In this document: piece after piece, positions 1 to 7,549 of the stretch | Position numbering within the stretch: position 1 is the first letter of the stretch | Layout: each line of letters begins with the position of its first letter | Assembly (NCBI GenBank): GCA_001556025.1 | Contig: LSIB01000168.1 | Location: forward strand, 59,691-123,690 | Origin: Rhizobiales bacterium CCH3-A5 | GTDB taxonomy: Bacteria > Pseudomonadota > Alphaproteobacteria > Rhizobiales > Beijerinckiaceae | Direction: 5' to 3' | DNA length: 64,000 nt | Program-made: the position numbers and the translations under genes | The notes under the pieces: generated by a model | The model's database searches: none | What the model was told of the DNA's origin: nothing | The model's input: the letters and a program-made list of their open reading frames with translations, nothing else

Positions 1-758
1 AAGAACTCCGGATCCTTGCCGAAGGCTTCGGCGAAGACGCGGTTGCGCTCGCCTTCGCCCTCGCCGCGGATCTCGTCGGAGCGGCGCTGCGCCTCGGCGA
101 CGATGACCGTCGATTCGCGCTCCGCCCGCGCCCGGATTTCCTGGGCCTGCTGGCCGCCGAGCGCGCGCGCTTCGGCCGCCTCGCGCTGACGCTCGGTCTG
201 CATGCGCTGGAACACGGCCTGCGAGTTCGCCGCCGGCAGATCGACCCGGCGCAGGCGCACATCGACGACGGTCATGCCGAACCGGGCCGCCTCGCGGTTC
301 ACGTCATCGCGGATGCGGTTCATCAGCCGCGAGCGGTCGGTGCGGACCATGGCGGTGAACGAGGCCTCCGCCAGCACGCTACGGACGTTGCCGTTCACGA
401 TCGAGGCGAGCTGCGAGTTGGCGCGCGGGATATTGTTGACCGCCTGATAGAAGCGCAGCGGATCGGAGATGCGATAGCGCGTGAACGCATCGACCACGAG
501 ACGCTTCTGGTCCGAGGCGATGATTTCCTGCGCTGGCAGGTCGAGATCGAGGATGCGGTTGTCGAGCAGGGTAACCTGTTCGAACGGCGCCGGCAGCTTG
601 AAATAGAGGCCGGGCTCGGTGACGACGCTGCGCACCGCTCCAAAGCGCAGCACCAACGCCGACTGGGTCTGCTGCACCACGAAGGTCATGGCGTAGAACA
701 CCACGGCCGCGATCGCCAGAATGGCGAGCAGACCAATACGGATGATCGAGCCGTTCAT
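1..758 (-). CDS. hflC: HflC, FtsH-modulating prohibitin-family membrane protein (3' part missing)
   Basis: About 252 N-terminal residues are visible; HflC proteins are usually near 300, so roughly the last 50 lie before base 1. The protein opens with a single hydrophobic membrane segment and continues with an SPFH/Band 7 domain and the start of an Ala/Glu/Arg-rich helical region. Family knowledge: HflC pairs with HflK in the inner membrane, forms a large cage on the periplasmic side, and limits the FtsH protease. The ATG at 756-758 overlaps the hflK stop as ATGA, which indicates translational coupling and fixes the start. It is the last gene of the visible thyA-GNAT-folA-hflK-hflC run. Confidence 0.93.
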   Translation of the reverse strand, partial: MNGSIIRIGLLAILAIAAVVFYAMTFVVQQTQSALVLRFGAVRSVVTEPGLYFKLPAPFEQVTLLDNRILDLDLPAQEIIASDQKRLVVDAFTRYRISDPLRFYQAVNNIPRANSQLASIVNGNVRSVLAEASFTAMVRTDRSRLMNRIRDDVNREAARFGMTVVDVRLRRVDLPAANSQAVFQRMQTERQREAAEARALGGQQAQEIRARAERESTVIVAEAQRRSDEIRGEGEGERNRVFAEAFGKDPEF

Positions 759-1933
759 CGAATTGCTCCCCCCTGCTGGGCGCCCTGGGCGGGGCGACGC
801 TGCTGCTGGAGCTCGTTCAGCGGCAGATAGGGCACGACGCCCTGCCCGCCATTGCTGTTCTGATCGAGAATGATCTTGTCGGTGCCGCCCATGACGCGCT
901 CCATCGTCTCGAGGAAGAGACGCTCGCGGGTCACCGCCGGCGCGTTCTTGTACTGCTCATAGACCGCGTTGAAGCGGCTGGCCTGGCCGAGCGCCTCGGC
1001 GACGGTCTGGTCCTTGTAGGCTTCCGCGCCCTGAACGAGCTGGGCCGCACGGCCGCGCGATTCCGGCACGACGCGGTTGGCGTAGGTCTGCGCCTCGTTG
1101 CGCAGGCGCTCCTGGTCGGCGCGCGCCGCCTGGACGTCGCGGAAGGCGTCGATGACCTGCTGCGGCGGATCGACCTTCTGCAACTGCACGAGCCGGATCT
1201 GGACGCCGGCATTGTAGCCGTTCAGCGTCTCCTGCATGAGCTGGCGCACTTCGGTCTCGATCGCGGACCGATCCGTCGTCAGCACGGGCTGGATGTTGCG
1301 CCGGCCGATGATCTCACGCATCGCGCTCTCGGCGACGGCCTTCACGGTGCCCGGCGGATCCTGGATGTTGAAGACGTAATCCTCGGGCTGGGCCGGATCG
1401 ACCTGCCACTGCACGATCACGTCGATATCGACGATGTTCTCGTCGCCGGTCAGCATCAGGCTTTCCTCGCCGACATCGGACTGGCGCGAGGCGCGCACGG
1501 ATTCGACGGTGCGGAAGCCGACCTCGGTGGTGATGATGTTGGTGACCTGCGGCTTGATCACGCCGCCGATCGGATATGGCCAGTTGTAGTTCAGGCCTTC
1601 GCCGGTCTTGCCGATGAATTTGCCGAAGCGAAGATTCAGGCCGACCTCGTTGGGACGGACGATGTACCAGCCGGTCAGAAGCCAGATCACGATCAGGATC
1701 AGCACGCCGAAGATCAGGCCGCGCCCGCCAAGATTGCCACCTGGCATCAGGTTCTTCAGCCGGTCCTGGCTGCGCCTCAGAATTTCCTCGAGATCGGGGG
1801 GAGAACCGCCGCCCGAGCCGCCGCTGCCGCCTCCGGAGCCGCCGCCCCAGGGACCGCCGCCGCCACTTCCTCCGCGCTGGCCCCAGGGTCCGCCCCCGTT
1901 ATTGCCGCCGCCGCTCTGGTTGCTCCAAGGCAT
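755..1933 (-). CDS. hflK: HflK, FtsH-modulating prohibitin-family membrane protein
   Basis: The 392-residue protein starts with a Gly-rich, low-complexity cytoplasmic leader (about residues 1-50). One transmembrane helix follows near residues 74-95, then an SPFH/Band 7 domain (about 95-290) and a helical C-terminal part ending in a Gln-rich tail. The Gly-rich N-terminus followed by a single helix is the usual HflK layout and separates it from HflC. It forms the HflKC complex with the overlapping downstream gene and acts on FtsH at the inner membrane. About 145 bp separate it from folA, so it may have its own promoter; that gap also holds a hairpin. Confidence 0.95.
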   Translation of the reverse strand: MPWSNQSGGGNNGGGPWGQRGGSGGGGPWGGGSGGGSGGSGGGSPPDLEEILRRSQDRLKNLMPGGNLGGRGLIFGVLILIVIWLLTGWYIVRPNEVGLNLRFGKFIGKTGEGLNYNWPYPIGGVIKPQVTNIITTEVGFRTVESVRASRQSDVGEESLMLTGDENIVDIDVIVQWQVDPAQPEDYVFNIQDPPGTVKAVAESAMREIIGRRNIQPVLTTDRSAIETEVRQLMQETLNGYNAGVQIRLVQLQKVDPPQQVIDAFRDVQAARADQERLRNEAQTYANRVVPESRGRAAQLVQGAEAYKDQTVAEALGQASRFNAVYEQYKNAPAVTRERLFLETMERVMGGTDKIILDQNSNGGQGVVPYLPLNELQQQRRPAQGAQQGGAIR

Positions 1934-1991
1934 ACTCGCGCCGTTCCCTCATCTATCGACCTGCCGAGCCATAGGCGAACGACGGCCGTTT

Positions 1992-2022
1992 GTCAGCGCC
2001 TTTGCATGCGCGTGGCGCTGAC
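1992..2022. terminator. Hairpin between folA and hflK, possible attenuator or terminator
   Basis: A perfect 9-bp inverted repeat (GTCAGCGCC at 1992-2000, GGCGCTGAC at 2014-2022) encloses a 13-nt loop. Neither side has a T-tract, so factor-independent termination is doubtful. It lies in the only sizeable gap of the thyA-to-hflC run. Confidence 0.35.
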
Positions 2023-2078
2023 TTGGGCATGGGCCACGGATTCGTCAACGGCGCAACACCTTCATCGTCAATGGAAAC

Positions 2079-2600
2079 TCAGCCCGGACGGCGGCGGCGA
2101 AAGGTCGCGAAGCTGAAGGGGTGCTCGTCGTCGGGACTGCGCGGATGGCGCTCGCGCGAGATGGGCTCAAACATCGTCGCGTCCCATTCCGGAAACAGCG
2201 CGTCGCCGTCCGGCTGCGCATGGACGAAGGTCAGTTCCAGCCGATCCGCCAGCGGCAGCGCCTGCGCATAGACGTCCGCGCCGCCCGCAACCACGACGGA
2301 ATCGGAACCCAGCGCCGCGCCGAGCTTTTGCCCCAACGCCAGCGCGGCCTCCAGCGAAGCTGCGATATGGACGCCCTCGACGGCAAAGGCCGGATCACGC
2401 GTCAGAACCACGGTCTCGCGCCCCGGAAGCGGCTTGCCGATCGAGTGGAAGGTCTTGCGGCCCATCAGCACTGGGCGGCCGAGCGTCAGCCCGCGAAAAT
2501 GCCGCAGATCGGTCTTCAGCCGCCAGATCAGCCTGTTATCGTCGCCGATGACGCGGTTGTCGGCGATGGCGGCGACGATGACGACGGGCAGATCAGCCAT
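2079..2600 (-). CDS. folA: Dihydrofolate reductase
   Basis: The 173-residue protein reduces dihydrofolate to tetrahydrofolate with NADPH, regenerating the cofactor oxidised by thymidylate synthase two genes upstream. Visible family features are an N-terminal strand ending in NRVIG, the substrate-site segment with LIWRLKTDL carrying the acidic catalytic residue, the NADPH-binding GRKTF..IGKPLPGR stretch, and a late AGGADVY motif. I start it at the ATG at 2598-2600 (MADLPVV) because that gives the canonical DHFR N-terminus. An in-frame ATG 14 codons earlier would add a basic leader that overlaps the preceding gene. It starts 5 bp after the GNAT gene. Confidence 0.95.
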   Translation of the reverse strand: MADLPVVIVAAIADNRVIGDDNRLIWRLKTDLRHFRGLTLGRPVLMGRKTFHSIGKPLPGRETVVLTRDPAFAVEGVHIAASLEAALALGQKLGAALGSDSVVVAGGADVYAQALPLADRLELTFVHAQPDGDALFPEWDATMFEPISRERHPRSPDDEHPFSFATFRRRRPG

Positions 2601-2604
2601 GGGC

Positions 2605-3087
2605 TCAGGCACCTCTCGCCAGCGCGACAAGCGCCGCGCCATCGAGCCGCTTCACCGTCCATTCGTCCTGCGCCTTGGCGCCGAGCGAACGGTAGAACAG
2701 CCGCGAGGGCTCGTTCCAGTTCAGCACCCACCAGGCGAGCCGGACCAGCCCTTCGTCGACGCAGCGCCGGGCGAGGCGCGCCATCAACGCCTTGCCGATG
2801 CCGCGCCCGCGCGCCGCCCCACGCACGAACAGATCTTCCAGCCAGATGCCGTGACGCCCGCGAAAGGTCGAATAGGTGTAGAACCAGACCGCGAACCCCA
2901 CCGGCTCGCCCGCCCATTCGGCAATGTCGCAGAAGACGCGGGGGTTCTCGCCGAAAAGCGACGTCGCGATCTGCGCCTGCGTCGCCTCGATCTCGTGCGG
3001 CAGCTTCTCATAGACCGCAAGTTCCCGGATGAAGTCGAGAACGAGGCCTGCCTCGTCGGGCCGTGCGGGGCGGATGAGCAAGGTCAT
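2605..3087 (-). CDS. GNAT-family N-acetyltransferase
   Basis: The 160-residue protein is a single GNAT domain. It opens with the beta-strand IRPARPDE and carries the acetyl-CoA pyrophosphate-loop signature RGRGIGKAL at about residues 92-100. [13 protein letters not shown] follows as motif B. The [12 protein letters not shown] arrangement and overall length resemble spermidine/diamine acetyltransferase-like proteins, but the substrate cannot be read from sequence. Its start overlaps the thyA stop by four bases (ATGA) and its end is 5 bp from folA, so it is co-transcribed with the two folate-cycle genes. No functional link to them is obvious. Confidence 0.85.
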   Translation of the reverse strand: MTLLIRPARPDEAGLVLDFIRELAVYEKLPHEIEATQAQIATSLFGENPRVFCDIAEWAGEPVGFAVWFYTYSTFRGRHGIWLEDLFVRGAARGRGIGKALMARLARRCVDEGLVRLAWWVLNWNEPSRLFYRSLGAKAQDEWTVKRLDGAALVALARGA

Positions 3088-3878
3088 ACCGCGATCGGTG
3101 CCTTGATCGCGGCATGGGGCTCGTAGCCTTCGATCGTCACGTCCTCGAACGAAAAATCCTCCAGCCGGGTCACAGCCGGGTTGAGCCTGAGCGTCGGCAG
3201 CGCCCGCGTCTCCCGCGACAACTGCAGCTTCGCCTGGTCGAGATGGTTCAAATAAAGATGCGTGTCGCCGAAGGAATGCACGAACTCGCCGACGCCCAGG
3301 CCCGTCACCTGCGCCACCATATGGGTCAGCAGCGCATAGCTCGCGATATTGAAGGGTACGCCGAGAAAGACGTCGGCCGAACGCTGATAGAGCTGGCAGG
3401 AGAGCTTGCCGTCAGCGACGAAAAACTGGAACAGGCAATGGCAGGGAGCCAGCGCCATCTTAGGGATATCCGCCGGGTTCCAGGCCGAGACGATCAGCCG
3501 GCGCGAATCCGGGTTGCGTCGGATCTCGTTCACCAGCCAGGCGATCTGGTCGATGGTCTGGCCGTCGGGTGCGGGCCATGACCGCCATTGCCGGCCATAG
3601 ACCGGGCCGAGATCGCCATTGGCGTCGGCCCACTCGTCCCAGATGGTGACGCCGTTTTCCTGCAGATAGCGCACATTGGTGTCGCCGCGCAGGAACCAGA
3701 TCAGCTCGTGGATGATCGATTTCAGATGCAGCTTCTTGGTCGTGACCAGCGGGAAGCCTTCGGACAGGTCGAAACGCATCTGGTGGCCGAACACGGCGAG
3801 CGTGCCGGTCCCCGTGCGGTCGTCCTTGCGGACGCCCTCGCTCAGGACGCGTTGGAGCAGGTCGTGAAACTGGCGCAT
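3084..3878 (-). CDS. thyA: Thymidylate synthase
   Basis: At 264 residues this matches the length of the E. coli enzyme. It methylates dUMP to dTMP using methylene-tetrahydrofolate and releases dihydrofolate for the folA product encoded downstream. The catalytic cysteine is in PCHCLFQF at residue 146, the same number as in E. coli, followed by the substrate-binding [18 protein letters not shown] block. The phosphate-binding RTGTGT is near the N-terminus and DSRR near residue 125. It is the first gene of the minus-strand run and overlaps the GNAT gene by 4 bp. Confidence 0.97.
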   Translation of the reverse strand: MRQFHDLLQRVLSEGVRKDDRTGTGTLAVFGHQMRFDLSEGFPLVTTKKLHLKSIIHELIWFLRGDTNVRYLQENGVTIWDEWADANGDLGPVYGRQWRSWPAPDGQTIDQIAWLVNEIRRNPDSRRLIVSAWNPADIPKMALAPCHCLFQFFVADGKLSCQLYQRSADVFLGVPFNIASYALLTHMVAQVTGLGVGEFVHSFGDTHLYLNHLDQAKLQLSRETRALPTLRLNPAVTRLEDFSFEDVTIEGYEPHAAIKAPIAV

Positions 3879-4061
3879 GGACGAATCTCATAGGCTTGAA
3901 GCGGCGCCACCTTAGCCGTTTCCGGGCGTCTTGCCTGGGCCGTGGACGCAAGCTGTCCCCGGCTTTCGCGCAGGCTCGACAGGGTTGAGCGCGGGAACAA
4001 TGGCGACGACGCGCTGTTTGCCAAGCTGATCTGGATCTCATTCATCAAGAAGGACACCGCC

Positions 4062-4355
4062 ATGCCGCTCCGGAAATGTACCGCCGCCTCCTTGCTTGCC
4101 TTCGTCATCGCGGCCCCATTCACCGTCGCGCTGGCCCAGACCGCCGCGCCGGCGATGTCGATGGAGCAGGCCCGCCGTATCGCAACGGAAAACGGCGTCG
4201 TCCGGATCGAGGAGATCGAACTGGACGACGGGAAATGGGAGATCGAGGGTCGCGACGCCGCCGGGGCGGAGATCGAACTCGACCTGCGCGCCAGCGACGG
4301 CATGGTGATCAAGATGGAGCGCGATCGGCCCGCGGCAGCCTCCGCCCGCCCCTGA
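4062..4355 (+). CDS. Small secreted PepSY-domain protein
   Basis: The ATG at 4062 gives 97 residues: a basic-hydrophobic signal peptide ending near ALAQT (about residue 24), then one PepSY-like domain. That domain has the helix MSMEQARRIATENG and strands around IEEIELDDGKWEIEG and GAEIELDLRASDG. An AAGAAGGA ribosome-binding site precedes this ATG; an upstream in-frame ATG would add 40 residues and bury the signal peptide. Family knowledge: PepSY domains are small periplasmic or membrane-associated modules, often thought to inhibit proteases or bind ions. Its exact role is unknown. It stands alone upstream of ssrA. Confidence 0.8.
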   Translation: MPLRKCTAASLLAFVIAAPFTVALAQTAAPAMSMEQARRIATENGVVRIEEIELDDGKWEIEGRDAAGAEIELDLRASDGMVIKMERDRPAAASARP

Positions 4356-4433
4356 TCGACACGACCTCAAGGGGGGGGGCGGAGATGTCGCCCACACCCC
4401 TTTGCGAATTCGCGCGGGAAGCCGAAACCCTCC

Positions 4434-4463
4434 CTTCCCCCCGGCGCATGCAGCCCCTATATT
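4434..4463 (+). promoter_or_regulatory. Candidate ssrA promoter
   Basis: A good -10-like hexamer TATATT lies at 4458-4463, a few bases before the expected 5' end of the acceptor piece. The best -35 candidate, CTTCCC at 4434-4439, is weak and 18 bp away. This is placed by position and the -10 match only. Confidence 0.35.
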
Positions 4464-4467
4464 GAGC

Positions 4468-4811
4468 ATGCCGTTCGCAAGATCGGCTATGGCGATAAAC
4501 GGACGTCGAAATAAGCTTTTCGGACCCGGGGGCGGTACCCGGCGCCTCCACCACAGCCCTGCGGCGCGTGCACAGAGTTATGTGTTGCACAAGCTGAAGG
4601 GCATCCTGCAGCCTTCTGGCCGCAGGGCTGCGGCGGGGGCGAAATAGGATCGACGAGGGTGTAAAGGCCGTTCTTTTGCTCGGTATGGCTCCGCCGTTAT
4701 AGGGCTAACGCATAGTTGCCAATGACAACAATGCTCGGGTTGCCGTCGCCGCGTGAGCGGTGCAGGTTCCCAAACCTAAGTCCTTCCGTTTAGCGACGTA
4801 AGGCGGGGCTC
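4468..4811 (+). ncRNA. ssrA: Circularly permuted two-piece transfer-messenger RNA (alpha-tmRNA)
   Basis: The gene encodes the tRNA-like 3' half first and the 5' half with the tag second, the permuted order of alphaproteobacteria. The acceptor piece ends in CGCCTCC-A-CCA at 4543-4553. The coding piece starts with GGGGGCG at 4635-4641. The two 7-mers pair completely and include the G3:U70 wobble recognised by alanyl-tRNA synthetase. The spacer between them closes with a perfect 12-bp stem (4554-4565 with 4619-4630), expected to be cut out. The tag frame runs from the resume codon GCC at 4718 to TGA at 4754-4756 and encodes ANDNNARVAVAA, so the appended tag is Ala plus these twelve. The T-stem is CCGGG/CCCGG, but its loop GGCGGTA is not the usual TTCRANT. 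The exact outer ends are estimated. Confidence 0.95.
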
Positions 4812-4845
4812 GGAGGCGCCTGGCAACAGAAGCCTCCACTTTTTT
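4812..4845 (+). terminator. Rho-independent terminator of ssrA
   Basis: GGAGGC at 4812-4817 pairs with GCCTCC at 4832-4837 and is followed closely by six T at 4840-4845. It closes the tmRNA gene about 90 bp before sspB, so sspB probably has its own promoter. Confidence 0.7.
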
Positions 4846-4934
4846 GAGTCCGCGAGCGTCGGAGCCGGGACGAGGTTCCGCCGCAAGCCGGACGGGCAAA
4901 CGGATCGCAAGATCGCAACGGACATCAAGGCTCG

Positions 4935-5567
4935 ATGGCACAGGATATTCTTCGCTACGATCTCATGGTGCAGGATGCGCTGAAGGGGGTCGTGCGCAAG
5001 ATTCTGATCGAGGCCGGACGCGACGGCCTGCCGGGCGAGCATCATTTCTATATCACTTTCCGGACGACCGCGCCGGGCGTGCGCGTCTCGCAGCGGCTGC
5101 GCGACAAGCATCCCGACGAGATGACCATCGTTCTGCAGCACCAGTTCTGGGACCTCAACGTCAGCGAGCATGCGTTCGAGGTCGGCCTGTCCTTCTCCGG
5201 TGTGCCCGAGCGGCTGCTGATCCCGTTCGACGCGGTGACCACCTTCTTCGACCCGTCCGTGCAGTTCGGCCTGAAGTTCGAACCGCAGGAGGCCGGCGAG
5301 GCCGCCGCCCCCGCCGAGAAGGATGCGACACCGAACAAGACACCGCGCGGCGCCGGCTCCGAGCCGGCTATGACCCCGGCCCTCGCGCCAGTGCGGTTGC
5401 CGGCGAAGACCGGCCTCGCCGCAGTCCCCGCCATCGCTGCGAAAACCCCGGACCGCGCAGCGGACGCGACGCCGAAGAAGGATTCGCGCAAGAGCGAGGC
5501 CGAGCCTGCCGACGATGGCGGCAGCGCGCAGGTCGTGAGCCTCGACTCGTTTCGCAAAAAGACCTGA
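4935..5567 (+). CDS. sspB: Alpha-type SspB, ClpXP adaptor for ssrA-tagged proteins
   Basis: The 210-residue protein has an N-terminal globular SspB domain (about residues 1-125), with a conserved opening MAQDILRYDLMVQ, HHFYITFRT, and the strand set around FEVGLSFSGVPERLLIPF. A long Ala/Pro/Lys-rich linker follows, and a short C-terminal tail ending near VVSLDSFRKK that resembles the ClpX-docking tail of the family. Established role: SspB binds the ssrA tag and tethers the substrate to ClpX for degradation by ClpP in the cytoplasm. Its position immediately after the tmRNA gene puts the tag source and tag reader side by side. An AAGG ribosome-binding site precedes the ATG. Confidence 0.93.
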   Translation: MAQDILRYDLMVQDALKGVVRKILIEAGRDGLPGEHHFYITFRTTAPGVRVSQRLRDKHPDEMTIVLQHQFWDLNVSEHAFEVGLSFSGVPERLLIPFDAVTTFFDPSVQFGLKFEPQEAGEAAAPAEKDATPNKTPRGAGSEPAMTPALAPVRLPAKTGLAAVPAIAAKTPDRAADATPKKDSRKSEAEPADDGGSAQVVSLDSFRKKT

Positions 5568-5593
5568 ACACCCACATTCTGGCGGCCTGATCC

Positions 5594-6988
5594 ATGACGA
5601 CGACGCGCACCGAGACCGATTCCTTCGGGCCGATCGACGTGCCCGCCGACCGGTACTGGGGCGCGCAGACGCAACGGTCGCTGGAGAATTTCAGGATCGG
5701 CGGCGAGGCCGAACGGATGCCGCTGCCGCTGATCCATGCGCTGGTTCTGGTCAAGAAGGCGGCCGCCCATGTCAATGCCCGGCTCGGGCTGCTCGACCAG
5801 CGTATCGCCGGCGCGATCGGCGCGGCAGCAGACGAGGCGCTCGCCGGCAGGTTCGACGGGCATTTCCCGCTGGTGATCTGGCAGACCGGCTCAGGCACGC
5901 AGACCAACATGAACGTCAACGAGGTCCTGGCGAACCGCGCCAATGAACGCCTCGGCGCAGGTCTTGGCGCAAAGAGCCCCGTCCACCCCAACGACCACGT
6001 CAATCGCGGCCAGTCCTCCAACGACTGCTTCCCGACCGCGATGCACATCGCCGCCGTGCTGGAACTGACGCAGAAGCTGCTGCCGTCGCTGCGCGGCCTC
6101 GAACAGGCGCTGGTGGCCAAGGCCGACGCGTTCAAGGATCTGATCAAGATCGGCCGCACCCATTTGCAGGATGCAACGCCCGTCACGCTCGGCCAGGAGT
6201 TCTCCGGCTATGCAGCGCAGATGCAGCTCGGCATCGCACGCATAGAGGCTTCGCTCGGCGGGCTCTACGCTCTGGCGCAGGGCGGTACCGCGGTCGGAAC
6301 CGGGTTGAACACCCATCGCGACTTCTCAGGCCTGTTCGCCCGGGAGTTGGTCTCGCTGACCGGCCTGCCCTTCCGCCCGGCCGGCAATCTCTTCGAGGCG
6401 CTGGCGAGCCACGGCGCGCTTGCCGCCAGCCACGGCACGCTCGCGGCGCTGTCATCCGACATGTTCAAGATCGCCAGCGACATACGCCTGATGGGGTCGG
6501 GCCCGCGCTCGGGGCTGGGCGAGATCAGCCTGCCGGAAAACGAGCCCGGTTCCTCGATCATGCCCGGCAAGGTCAACCCGACCCAGGCCGAAGCGCTGAC
6601 CATGGTGGCGACGCAGGTCCACGGCAACCAGGCCACGATCGGCTTCGCCGCTTCCCAGGGCCATTTCGAGCTCAACGTCTTCAAGCCCGTGATCGCCGCC
6701 GCCTTCCTGCGTTCGGTCAGGCTGCTGACCGATGCGGCCGAGAGCTTCCGCGTCCACTGCGTCGAGGGCATTGAGGCCAATGACGAGCGGCTGGCGGAAC
6801 TGCTCTCCCGCTCGCTGATGCTGGTCACGGCGCTCGCGCCGGCGATCGGCTACGATCAGGCGTCGGCGATCGCCAAGGCGGCGCATCACAACGGCACTAC
6901 CTTGCGCGAGGAGGCCTTGCGCGCCGGCATCGCCGCCGATCTGTTCGACCGAACCGTGCGGCCCGAGCTGATGCTGGGACCGAACTGA
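5594..6988 (+). CDS. fumC: Class II fumarate hydratase (fumarase C)
   Basis: The 464-residue enzyme interconverts fumarate and L-malate in the TCA cycle without an iron-sulfur cluster. Visible features are [14 protein letters not shown] near residue 98, the HPNDHVN and [13 protein letters not shown] segments, [17 protein letters not shown] near 180, and the superfamily signature [13 protein letters not shown] near 317 containing the active-site serine. The length is normal. It starts 26 bp after sspB and is followed by two short genes, with only about 12 bp to the first, suggesting a shared transcript. Confidence 0.97.
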   Translation: MTTTRTETDSFGPIDVPADRYWGAQTQRSLENFRIGGEAERMPLPLIHALVLVKKAAAHVNARLGLLDQRIAGAIGAAADEALAGRFDGHFPLVIWQTGSGTQTNMNVNEVLANRANERLGAGLGAKSPVHPNDHVNRGQSSNDCFPTAMHIAAVLELTQKLLPSLRGLEQALVAKADAFKDLIKIGRTHLQDATPVTLGQEFSGYAAQMQLGIARIEASLGGLYALAQGGTAVGTGLNTHRDFSGLFARELVSLTGLPFRPAGNLFEALASHGALAASHGTLAALSSDMFKIASDIRLMGSGPRSGLGEISLPENEPGSSIMPGKVNPTQAEALTMVATQVHGNQATIGFAASQGHFELNVFKPVIAAAFLRSVRLLTDAAESFRVHCVEGIEANDERLAELLSRSLMLVTALAPAIGYDQASAIAKAAHHNGTTLREEALRAGIAADLFDRTVRPELMLGPN

Positions 6989-7000
6989 GGGCAAGGCGCG

Positions 7001-7195
7001 ATGGCCGAGATCGTCAATCTGCGCCGTGTCCGCAAGCAGCGCATGCGCGAGGACGCCGAGGCGCAGGCCCAGCAGAACCGCATCGCCTTCGGCAGGACCA
7101 AGGCCGAGCGCCAGTCCACCGACGCCGAGCGCGACAAGGCGGCGCGCGGTCTCGACGGCCATCGCCTGACGCCGGACAAGCCGGATCGGACATGA
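7001..7195 (+). CDS. DUF4169 family small basic protein
   Basis: The 64-residue protein is highly charged, with the typical DUF4169 pattern: VNLRRVRKQR at the N-terminus, FGRTKAER in the centre and LDGHRL near the end. It is predicted to be helical and cytoplasmic, and its function is unknown. It lies between fumC and a ribbon-helix-helix gene and overlaps the latter by 4 bp (ATGA), so the two are translationally coupled. The fumC, DUF4169, ribbon-helix-helix order is one I associate with rhizobial genomes; I recognise the family from pattern only. Confidence 0.78.
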   Translation: MAEIVNLRRVRKQRMREDAEAQAQQNRIAFGRTKAERQSTDAERDKAARGLDGHRLTPDKPDRT

Positions 7196-7416
7196 GCACA
7201 GAGCGCAAGCGCTCACTCGTTATCGCCGGCCACAGCACCAGCGTCTCGCTGGAGGAGCCGTTCTGGGAGGCGTTGCGCGCGATCGCGGCAGGCGAGGGTC
7301 GGTCGGTCGCGGCGCTTGTCGGAGAGATCGATCAGCAGCGCGGAACGATCAATCTCTCGGCCGCGCTGCGGTTGCACGCGCTGGCGCATTACCGGAATCT
7401 CGCCAACCATAACTAA
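7192..7416 (+). CDS. Ribbon-helix-helix domain protein (RHH_4 type)
   Basis: The 74-residue protein has one ribbon-helix-helix-like fold. A strand KRSLVIAGHSTSVSLEE is followed by a helix FWEALRAIAAGEGRSVAALVGEID and a second helix LSAALRLHALAHYRNL. In this family the strand dimerises and contacts DNA, although many RHH_4 members have unproven DNA binding. It overlaps the DUF4169 gene by 4 bp. A 21-bp repeat array rich in GANTC sites starts just after its stop codon; whether the protein binds it is untested. Confidence 0.75.
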   Translation: MSTERKRSLVIAGHSTSVSLEEPFWEALRAIAAGEGRSVAALVGEIDQQRGTINLSAALRLHALAHYRNLANHN

Positions 7417-7465
7417 AGCAGTAATCTGAAAAGCCGTCTTGATTCCAGAGAGTTGGGCAGAGCCG

Positions 7466-7549
7466 TTGAATCAGACTCCCAGCCGCTTGAATCGACATCG
7501 CAGCGCGTTGAATCACGCTCGGAGCAGCTTGAATCAGTTTGGCTGCGTC
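7466..7549. repeat. Four-unit 21-bp tandem repeat carrying GANTC sites
   Basis: TTGAATC begins at 7466, 7487, 7508 and 7529, exactly 21 bp apart, and most units end with an (A/T)GC-type tail such as CAGC or GAGC. Each unit holds GAATC, a form of the CcrM target GANTC. A GACTC at 7474-7478 and a GATTC at 7441-7445 raise the total to six sites in 95 bp. The array lies between the convergent ribbon-helix-helix and asmA genes, and its last unit overlaps the asmA stop codon. A period of 21 bp is about two helical turns, so sites fall on one face of the DNA; it is also seven codons. Confidence 0.85.

Noticed and set aside
4371..4379. Run of nine G upstream of ssrA
   Set aside because: A lone homopolymer without other signal; could be a contingency tract but no gene starts nearby.
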